A stretch of 61,989 nucleotides of DNA from positions 1 to 61,989 of the forward strand of contig NZ_CAKRDI010000018.1 of the NCBI RefSeq assembly GCF_934309415.1. The letters run 5' to 3'. Shown piece by piece: positions 56,240 through 61,989 of this stretch (position 1 is its first letter; every line of letters begins with the position of its first letter). Position numbers and translations under genes: made by a program. Below the pieces are notes generated by a model. That model ran no database searches. It was not told the origin of the DNA and saw nothing but the letters and a program-made list of their open reading frames with translations. The DNA comes from an uncultured Mediterraneibacter sp. Lineage in GTDB: Bacteria > Bacillota > Clostridia > Lachnospirales > Lachnospiraceae.

Positions 56240-56992
56240 ATGATGAAAAGAATCAAGTTGGTTGTTGCATATGACGGAACAGATTACTGTGGTTGGCAGG
56301 TACAGCCGGAACTTCCGACCATTGAAGGGGAACTGAATAAGGCGCTGTCTCAGTTGACAAAGGAAACGATCACAGTCATCGGAGCAAGCAGAACGGATGC
56401 AGGCGTTCATGCAAAAGGGAATGTAGCAGTATTTGATACAGAGTCAACGATTCCGCCGGAGCGATTTCTGTATGCTGTAAATTCACTTCTGCCGGAAGAT
56501 ATTGTCGTGGTAGATTCCTGTGAAGTGCCGGCAGACTGGCATCCGCGTCACTGCAATACAGAAAAGACGTATGAATACCGTGTCCTGAACCGGAAGCTTC
56601 CGGATCCGATGAGGAGAAGGGATACTTATTTTGTGTCATTCCCGATGGATATGGATCGCATGAAAAAGGCGGCAGAGTATTTAAAAGGGACACATGATTT
56701 TAAGAGTTTCTGTAATGTGCATACACAGGTGGAAGATACAGTGCGCACGATCTATGATCTGGAAGTGCTTCGTGAAGATGATATACTTACGTTTCGTGTG
56801 AGAGGAAATGGGTTCCTTTATAACATGGTACGGATTCTGGCGGGGACCTTGATCGGAGTCGGCCGCGGATTGATCGATCCGGAGAAGATTCCGCAGATAC
56901 TGGAGGCAAAAGACAGACAGGAAGCGGGCATGACTGTGCCGCCACAGGGACTTGCGCTTGTGAAAATTGACTATATAGATGAAGAAAAATAA
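56240..56992 (+). CDS. truA: tRNA pseudouridine(38-40) synthase
   Basis: The start at 56240 is chosen with TAGGAGAGTAG upstream. The 250-residue enzyme carries the catalytic Asp53 in GASRTDAGVHAKG, plus YDGTDYCGWQ and the later RVRGNGFLYNMVR motif. It modifies the anticodon arm of several tRNAs. In many Firmicutes it follows ecfT in the ribosomal-protein region; here nagB follows instead. Confidence 0.95.
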   Translation: MMKRIKLVVAYDGTDYCGWQVQPELPTIEGELNKALSQLTKETITVIGASRTDAGVHAKGNVAVFDTESTIPPERFLYAVNSLLPEDIVVVDSCEVPADWHPRHCNTEKTYEYRVLNRKLPDPMRRRDTYFVSFPMDMDRMKKAAEYLKGTHDFKSFCNVHTQVEDTVRTIYDLEVLREDDILTFRVRGNGFLYNMVRILAGTLIGVGRGLIDPEKIPQILEAKDRQEAGMTVPPQGLALVKIDYIDEEK

Positions 56993-57010
56993 ATATTTGT
57001 TTGTGAAGGG

Positions 57011-57039
57011 TTGACAATGAACCGGTTCGCTGTTATGAT
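57011..57039 (+). promoter_or_regulatory. promoter of nagB
   Basis: TTGACA (57011-57016), 17-base spacer, TATGAT (57034-57039). It is close to the consensus and lies 20 bases before the RAT site. Confidence 0.85.
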
Positions 57040-57058
57040 TAAGGAAATCAACAGTACT

Positions 57059-57136
57059 GGATTGTTACTTTAAGAAGGCAAAACCAGATTTCAGGAAGTA
57101 AAGCAGAGAGATTTATGGACTTGAAATCTGGTTTTT
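57059..57136 (+). promoter_or_regulatory. RAT antiterminator plus terminator before nagB
   Basis: GGATTGTTACTTTAAGAAGG followed by CAAAACC (57059-57085) matches the ribonucleic antiterminator bound by BglG/LicT proteins. It overlaps the left arm of a terminator (AAAACCAGATTTCA / TGAAATCTGGTTTT plus T run, ending 57136). The two structures are mutually exclusive, so nagB expression should need a LicT-type protein, presumably that at 58347. Confidence 0.88.
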
Positions 57137-57212
57137 TCTATATCGGCAGGACTGTAAAAGATGGGGAAATAATGAAAACGAATGAGAACAAGAGAGTTGA
57201 GGAGGACAAGAC

Positions 57213-57938
57213 ATGAAGATTTATGAGATGAATGATTATCAGGAGATGAGCAGAAAGGCTGCAAACATTATTTCTGCACAGGTGATTTTGAAACCGGACA
57301 GTGTACTGGGACTTGCGACAGGATCATCACCGATTGGCACGTATGATCAGCTTGTGGACTGGTATCAGAAGGGAGACCTGGATTTTTCGAAAGTGCATAC
57401 AGTGAATCTGGATGAGTACAGAGGGCTGACAGGGGAAGATGAGCAGAGCTATTACTACTTTATGCACAAACATCTTTTTGACCGCGTAAATATTGTAAAA
57501 GAGAACACACATGTGCCGAATGGAATGGCAGAGGATGAAGAGAAGGAATGTACAGCATATGAGAAGCTGATCGAATCTCTGGGAGGTGTGGATATCCAGC
57601 TTCTTGGAATTGGACGAAATGGTCATATTGGATTTAATGAGCCGGATAGCAGTTTTGCACGCATTACACATTGTGTGAATCTGACAGAGAGCACGATCGA
57701 TGCGAATAAACGTTTCTTTGCATCTGCCGATGATGTTCCGAGACAGGCTTATACGATGGGAATCGGTACAATCATGAAAGCCAGAAAGATTCTGCTGATC
57801 GCAAATGGGGAAGACAAGGCAGAGGCTGTTGCAAAGGCGGTTCATGGACCGATTACACCGGAGATGCCTGCATCTATATTACAGCTTCACAGTGATGTGG
57901 TGATCGTAGCAGACAAGGCTGCATTATCAAAGCTCTAG
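57213..57938 (+). CDS. nagB: glucosamine-6-phosphate deaminase
   Basis: A 241-residue cytosolic isomerase/deaminase converting glucosamine-6-phosphate to fructose-6-phosphate and ammonia. Motifs are LGLATGSSPIGTYDQL (phosphate loop), NLDEYRGL (catalytic Asp) and GIGRNGHIGFNEP (catalytic His/Glu). TTGAGGAGGACAAG precedes the start. No nagA deacetylase is in the window, so deacetylation, if needed, is encoded elsewhere. Its leader carries the RAT/terminator switch. Confidence 0.96.
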   Translation: MKIYEMNDYQEMSRKAANIISAQVILKPDSVLGLATGSSPIGTYDQLVDWYQKGDLDFSKVHTVNLDEYRGLTGEDEQSYYYFMHKHLFDRVNIVKENTHVPNGMAEDEEKECTAYEKLIESLGGVDIQLLGIGRNGHIGFNEPDSSFARITHCVNLTESTIDANKRFFASADDVPRQAYTMGIGTIMKARKILLIANGEDKAEAVAKAVHGPITPEMPASILQLHSDVVIVADKAALSKL

Positions 57939-58132
57939 TTTTCCGTTTACTGGAGATGGTTAAAAATGCCGGGATACATGGATGGCGGATTATTTATTAC
58001 CTGTCGTATACGATGAGAAAAAATATGAGCACGAACAATGGGCGATATAGCCAAAATGCACAAGGCGAATATTTAATCAATGCGAAATATTAAAAAAGTA
58101 TAAAATTTATAAATAAAATATAAAATTTATTA

Positions 58133-58161
58133 TTGACTTTCTTGTGAAAAGTTGCTATAGT
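58133..58161 (+). promoter_or_regulatory. promoter of the antiterminator/PTS operon
   Basis: TTGACT (58133-58138), 17 bases, TATAGT (58156-58161). Confidence 0.8.
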
Positions 58162-58196
58162 GTACTTATCAACAAACAATGCAATTTTATATGAAT

Positions 58197-58276
58197 GGAT
58201 TGTTACTGTAAGGCAGGCAAAACCAAATTCTATGTACTACGGGAAAATGGGCGGAGTCATAGAGTTTGGTTTTTCT
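58197..58276 (+). promoter_or_regulatory. RAT antiterminator plus terminator before the antiterminator gene
   Basis: GGATTGTTACTGTAAGGCAG then GCAAAACC (58197-58224) is nearly identical to the Bacillus LicT-type RAT. Its end overlaps a terminator stem (AAAACCAAATTCTATG / CATAGAGTTTGGTTTT, ending in T run near 58276). The operon is therefore autoregulated. Confidence 0.92.
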
Positions 58277-58346
58277 GTTTTAGAGTGTGTCTGCAGAGTG
58301 CAGAGAGCTTATTTCAGACATATTCTGGTGAGGGAAGGTCAGTTAA

Positions 58347-59192
58347 ATGATTATAGAAAAAATAATTAATAACAACATTGTATCTGCCAGTGATGAATCG
58401 GGAAAAGAACTTGTAGTGATGGGACGTGGAATCGGATTCGGAGCAAAAGCCGGAAATGAGATTAATGAGGCAAAGATCGAAAAGATCTTCCGTATGGAGA
58501 GCAGGACAGTGGCGGAACAGTTGAAAGAACTGCTTACAAATATGCCACTGGAACGTGTGAAGATTTCAGGAGATATCATTTCCTATGCGAAAAAGATCCT
58601 GAATTTGCAGCTGAATCAGAGCATTTATGTAACATTGACAGATCACATCAATTTTGCAATCAACCGTTATAAAAAGGGAATTAATCTGAATAATGCATTG
58701 TTGTGGGAAATTAAGCGGTTTTATTCGCAGGAATATGAACTCGGCAGATATGCAGTGAATCTGATCCAGGAACGGCTGGGTGTAGAGCTGCCGGAAGACG
58801 AGGCGGGATTTATTGCACTTCATTTTGTCAATGCAGAGTATGGTACGGAGATCAGTAATGCAGCAAATTTTCCAAATCAGGTGAAGAAAATGCTGGAAAT
58901 CGTAACTGAGGATCTTGGACTGGAAATGGATGAGAATTCGCTGCATTATGAAAGATTTGTCACGCATCTGAAATTCCTGCTTCAAAGAGTTTACAGAAAA
59001 GAGCTGCTTCAGGATGAAGATATAGAGATGGCTGAAATGATCAGAAGAAAATATCCGAAAGAATTTTCCTGCAGCAAAAAAGTGGCAGATTATATTGAAA
59101 AAGAAATAGGATGTAAACTGTCTGAAGAAGAGAAGATGTATCTTGCGATTCATATCAGACGGGTATCAATAACAGAAGAACAGGAGGAGTAG
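58347..59192 (+). CDS. BglG/LicT family transcriptional antiterminator
   Basis: A 281-residue RNA-binding regulator. Residues 1-55 are the CAT domain (MIIEKIINNNIVSA, then GRGIGFGAKAG), which binds the RAT. PRD1 (about 65-170) and PRD2 (about 172-277) carry conserved His residues (IALHFVNAE in PRD1, LAIHIRRV in PRD2) that are phosphorylated by PTS proteins to switch dimerisation. It heads an operon with IIA-Glc and a GlcNAc-type IICB, and its RAT recurs before nagB, so it should govern amino-sugar use. Confidence 0.94.
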   Translation: MIIEKIINNNIVSASDESGKELVVMGRGIGFGAKAGNEINEAKIEKIFRMESRTVAEQLKELLTNMPLERVKISGDIISYAKKILNLQLNQSIYVTLTDHINFAINRYKKGINLNNALLWEIKRFYSQEYELGRYAVNLIQERLGVELPEDEAGFIALHFVNAEYGTEISNAANFPNQVKKMLEIVTEDLGLEMDENSLHYERFVTHLKFLLQRVYRKELLQDEDIEMAEMIRRKYPKEFSCSKKVADYIEKEIGCKLSEEEKMYLAIHIRRVSITEEQEE

Positions 59193-59194
59193 TT

Positions 59195-59677
59195 GTGTTT
59201 GGGATTTTCAAAAAGAAAGAGAAAGAATGGACACTTGGTTCTCCGACCAGTGGAAAGGCTGTTCCACTCAGCAAAGTGAATGATCCGACATTTGCAGAAG
59301 AGATGGTCGGTAAAGGTGCGGCGGTGATTCCGGCGGATGGTAAGATCTGTGCACCGGCGGACGGAAAGATCGAGATGGTATTTCCTACGCTGCATGCGTT
59401 TGGAATGACAACGGATTATGGAGCAGAGTTGTTGATCCATGTGGGCCTGGATACGGTGAATCTGAATGGGGATGGATTCACATCTCATATACAGCCAGGA
59501 GACAGTGTGAAGAAAGGAGATCTTCTTCTGGAAGTAGATCTCGAGAAACTGCAGAGGTTAGGTTATGATACGGTAATTCCTGTGTTGGTAACCAACCATC
59601 TGGATTTTACATCTGTAGAGGGTGTCTCCGAAAAGGAGACAGCACCAGGGGAGGATCTGGTGATCATCCGAAAATAA
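59195..59677 (+). CDS. PTS EIIA, glucose family
   Basis: A 160-residue IIA-Glc protein. The phospho-His is in LLIHVGLDTVNLNGDGF, and the second active-site His is in TLHAFGMTTDYG. The start shown is GTG at 59195, with an AGGAGGAGTAG site; the conceptual first residue is Met. It follows the antiterminator by two bases. It feeds phosphate to the IIB domain of the permease at 59756 and perhaps to other IIA-less permeases. Confidence 0.93.
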   Translation: MFGIFKKKEKEWTLGSPTSGKAVPLSKVNDPTFAEEMVGKGAAVIPADGKICAPADGKIEMVFPTLHAFGMTTDYGAELLIHVGLDTVNLNGDGFTSHIQPGDSVKKGDLLLEVDLEKLQRLGYDTVIPVLVTNHLDFTSVEGVSEKETAPGEDLVIIRK

Positions 59678-59755
59678 TTTTAGATTTTAGCCGGGGAAAG
59701 AGCCGGTTAAAATAAAAAGGGATTAAAAATGAGAGATTATTAAGGAGGGAATTCT

Positions 59756-61219
59756 ATGAAATTCGTACAGAAATTAGGAAAAGCTCTTATGCTTCCTGTT
59801 GCTTGTCTTCCGATTTGTGGTATCCTGATGGGATTAGGATACGCAATGTGTCCATCTACTATGCAGGGTGGAGATGTAACTGGTGTTGTTGAGCAGATCG
59901 GATTTTTCCTTGTAAAAGCTGGTGGTGCCTTGATCGATCATATGGCACTCCTCTTTGCAATCGGTGTTGGTGTTGGTATGTCTGATGACCATGATGGTAC
60001 AGCAGGTCTTGCTGCACTTGCATCCTGGCTGATGATCACAAACCTTCTTTCTACTGGAGCAGTATCTGTTCTTAGAACACTGGAAGAAGGAACAACAGCA
60101 TTTATCGCATTCAGCAAAATTGAAAACCCATTTATCGGTATCATCGCCGGTATCATCGGTGCACTTTGCTACAACAGATTCAAATCAACTAAGCTTCCTG
60201 ACTGGCTGTCATTCTTCAGTGGTAAGCGTTGTGTAGCAATCGTTGCAGGTGTTGTTTCTATTATTGTATCTGCAGTTTTGCTCTTTGTATGGCCGGTACT
60301 CTTCGGTGGACTGGTTGCACTTGGAAAAGGAATCGCAGGAATGGGAGCTCTTGGAGCTGGTATCTATGCATTCTTTAACAGATTACTTATCCCGTTCGGT
60401 CTGCACCACGCACTGAACAATGTATTCTGGTTTGATACAATCGGACTTGGAGACCTGTCACACTTCTGGAATGGAGAAACATCTGCAGACGTTTCCTGGA
60501 GTCTTGGAATGTACATGTCAGGATTCTTCCCATGTATGATGTTTGGTATCCCTGGAGCAGCTCTTGCTATGATTCAGTCTGCAAAGAGCAATAAGAAGAA
60601 AGTTGCAATCGGACTTATCGCATCTGCAGCAATTTCCGCATTCGTTTGTGGTGTTACAGAGCCATTCGAGTTCGCATTCATGTTCCTCGCTCCGGCACTT
60701 TACGTTGTATACGCATTACTGTATGGTATCTTTACAGTAATCACAGTAGCTCTTGGATTCCGTGCAGGATTCAGCTTCTCAGCAGGACTTACAGACCTTA
60801 TCTTCTCTGCTCCCCTTCCGGCAGCAGCTAAGACATGGCTTATCATTCCTCTTGGAATCGCAGCTTTCATCGTATTCTACGCTGTATTCCGTTTCGCAAT
60901 CGTTAAATTCGATCTGAAGACACCAGGTCGTGAAGATGACGATGATGATGAAACAAAAGTTGTTCTTGCAAACGATGACTTCACAACAGTAGCTAAGATC
61001 GTTCTTGAGGGTGTTGGTGGAAAAGATAACGTAGAGTCTATCGACAACTGTATCACAAGACTTCGTCTTGTTATCAAAGATTACACAAAGGTTGATGAGA
61101 AGAAGATCAAATCTGCAGGTGTTGCAGGCGTTGTTCGTCCATCTCAGAAAGACGTTCAGGTAATCATTGGAACAAAAGTTCAGTTCGTAGCTGACGAGTT
61201 CAAGAAACTTTGCAAATAA
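59756..61219 (+). CDS. nagP: PTS N-acetylglucosamine-type EIICB
   Basis: A 487-residue permease. The IIC domain (residues 1-380, about ten helices) contains PFGLHHALNNVFWFDTIG, which resembles GlcNAc permeases such as NagP/NagE more than PtsG. An acidic linker DDDDDE is followed by the IIB domain with phosphocysteine in DNCITRLRL. AAGGAGGGAATTCT precedes the start. RAT-linked nagB nearby supports GlcNAc or glucosamine as substrate. It lacks its own IIA and uses the preceding gene. Confidence 0.88.
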   Translation: MKFVQKLGKALMLPVACLPICGILMGLGYAMCPSTMQGGDVTGVVEQIGFFLVKAGGALIDHMALLFAIGVGVGMSDDHDGTAGLAALASWLMITNLLSTGAVSVLRTLEEGTTAFIAFSKIENPFIGIIAGIIGALCYNRFKSTKLPDWLSFFSGKRCVAIVAGVVSIIVSAVLLFVWPVLFGGLVALGKGIAGMGALGAGIYAFFNRLLIPFGLHHALNNVFWFDTIGLGDLSHFWNGETSADVSWSLGMYMSGFFPCMMFGIPGAALAMIQSAKSNKKKVAIGLIASAAISAFVCGVTEPFEFAFMFLAPALYVVYALLYGIFTVITVALGFRAGFSFSAGLTDLIFSAPLPAAAKTWLIIPLGIAAFIVFYAVFRFAIVKFDLKTPGREDDDDDETKVVLANDDFTTVAKIVLEGVGGKDNVESIDNCITRLRLVIKDYTKVDEKKIKSAGVAGVVRPSQKDVQVIIGTKVQFVADEFKKLCK

Positions 61220-61300
61220 GTTTAAATGATAATTAGGTTATCCGGGATAATGATGTGAAAGAATACGGATAACACACACATTAATAATCCCTTTTCAAAA

Positions 61301-61343
61301 GCGGAAGTGGAATCGGCGAAGAGCCGGGGACACTTCCGTTTTT
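61301..61343 (+). terminator. terminator of the amino-sugar PTS operon
   Basis: Stem GCGGAAGTG / CACTTCCGT with an internal GC-rich loop and a five-T run, 82 bases after the stop. Confidence 0.8.
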
Positions 61344-61483
61344 ACTGTTCACTCCCATGTCAATCACTCCGCTGATTGGCATGGAGGATGCACGTTTTGT
61401 CCTGAATGTATCTCGCCCATCGCCAAAGGCGATTCTAAATGGCGAGATACGTTACTGTTTACAGCTATGCTGTGAACAGTAAC
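61342..61483 (-). repeat. full-length dispersed repeat, modules C-B-A
   Basis: About 142 bases, essentially the reverse complement of the element at 53383-53525 with few differences. It starts TTACTGTTCACTCCC and ends GTGAACAGTAAC. Confidence 0.88.
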
Positions 61484-61510
61484 CTTCCGCTTTTATATAT
61501 GTAAGACCAC

Positions 61511-61539
61511 TTGACAAAAGGATTACAATAGTCTATCAT
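61511..61539 (+). promoter_or_regulatory. promoter of tyrS leader
   Basis: TTGACA (61511-61516), 17 bases, TATCAT (61534-61539), upstream of the T-box leader. Confidence 0.8.
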
Positions 61540-61545
61540 CAAGAC

Positions 61546-61883
61546 TACGAGAGTCATTGTGACTCTTATATAGAAGTTATATAAAGTTATATATGGAAGG
61601 CTGTGAAGGGAACAAGTAACAGACAGAACAGACACACAGAAAGCTGCCGGCTGATGAGAGGCGCGTAGATGACTGACTGCGAATACATTCTGGAGCTTCA
61701 CACTGAAATCCGATGAATGAAAGTTCGTAGATTGCTATGGACAGCAGATCTGACAGAGAGTAGGATGTGACGGAGTTGTGCTCGTTATTGCACGAATGAG
61801 ACTGACAGATACATTGTCAGTGAATTAAGGTGGTACCACGGTAATAGATCGTCCTTATTGCGTCATGCAGTAAGGACTTTTTT
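61546..61883 (+). promoter_or_regulatory. T-box leader of tyrS
   Basis: The T-box sequence AAGGTGGTACCACGG is at 61827-61841, followed by ATCGTCCTTATTG and a terminator (GTCCTTA / TAAGGAC plus T run, to 61883). A likely specifier TAC (Tyr) is in GAATACA (61681-61687). Uncharged tRNA-Tyr should stabilise the antiterminator and allow tyrS transcription. Confidence 0.92.
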
Positions 61884-61913
61884 GATACACAAAAAAAGAG
61901 AAGGAGAAAGAAA

Positions 61914-61989
61914 ATGGGAATTTATGAAGAACTTCAGGCAAGAGGCCTGATCGCCCAGGTAACAGATGAGGAGAGAATCAAAGAACTTG
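61914..61989 (+). CDS. tyrS: tyrosyl-tRNA synthetase, 5' end only
   Basis: The first 25 residues (MGIYEELQARGLIAQVT) match the conserved N-terminus of bacterial TyrS. GAAGGAGAAAG precedes the start. The gene runs off the window. The T-box leader with a Tyr specifier agrees with the assignment. Confidence 0.9.
   Translation, partial: MGIYEELQARGLIAQVTDEERIKEL

Larger units (their letters stand above)
57939..58346 (+). other. 408-base gap before the antiterminator gene
   Basis: The first 190 bases show nothing I can name. The rest carries the promoter and RAT/terminator leader of the operon (58133-58276). No terminator of nagB is evident. Confidence 0.5.

Overview
The window looks like chromosomal DNA of a gut Firmicute of the Lachnospiraceae (Clostridium cluster XIVa) type. 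This is an inference from the low to moderate GC content, strong AGGAGG-like ribosome binding sites, a tyrosine T-box, BglG-type antiterminator sites, a TreR-regulated trehalose locus and many PTS and CUT1 sugar transporters. I cannot fix genus or species from sequence alone. No CRISPR array, rRNA, phage or insertion-sequence transposase was seen. One tRNA gene (Gly, anticodon UCC) is present.

Layout. (1) 1-4151: tail of an unknown gene, a LysR regulator divergent from a MATE transporter, a flavodoxin and a carboxymuconolactone-decarboxylase/cupin fusion. (2) 4414-14236: peptidase T, then a YesN/YesM-type two-component system, a CUT1 ABC importer (binding lipoprotein plus two permeases, no ATPase) and a 644-residue protein that resembles six-hairpin glycosidases. 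(3) 14633-22631: a catabolic operon with a GatZ/KbaZ-like protein, a PRD activator, fructose-type PTS IIA, IIC and IIB, transaldolase and a split transketolase. (4) 22810-28386, minus strand: a three-subunit xanthine-dehydrogenase-like molybdenum hydroxylase, a Crp/Fnr regulator and a hexapeptide acetyltransferase. (5) 28642-34957: a sugar-acid operon (GntR regulator, GntP permease, IlvD/Edd dehydratase, KDG kinase, KDPG aldolase), which is a complete semi-phosphorylative Entner-Doudoroff route. (6) 35222-48366: two paralogous AAA-ATPase/PD-(D/E)XK proteins about 11 kb apart, the first followed by a HipA-like kinase. Between them lie an internally deleted aldo/keto reductase, a MYG1-family protein, the trehalose locus treR/treP/treC, tRNA-Gly and an EamA transporter. 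(7) 48409-56992: cardiolipin synthase, YitT protein, glycerol kinase, the ECF transporter core (ecfA1-ecfA2-ecfT) and truA. (8) 57011-61219: an amino-sugar regulon of nagB, a LicT-type antiterminator, IIA-Glc and a GlcNAc-type IICB. (9) 61511-61989: T-box leader and the 5' end of tyrS.

How the parts work together. Most of the window serves carbohydrate capture and entry into central metabolism: ABC import of a probable oligosaccharide, three PTS loci, sugar-acid oxidation products through KDPG, and glycerol. The clearest regulatory circuit is the pair of matching ribonucleic antiterminator (RAT) plus terminator cassettes, one before nagB and one before the antiterminator/PTS operon. They imply that a single antiterminator switches on both uptake and deamination of amino sugar.

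The most unusual points are the GatZ-like/PTS/transaldolase/transketolase operon of unknown substrate, the unassigned 644-residue glycosidase-like protein, the AAA-nuclease/HipA-like gene pair, and a modular 142-bp palindromic repeat family scattered through the intergenic regions.
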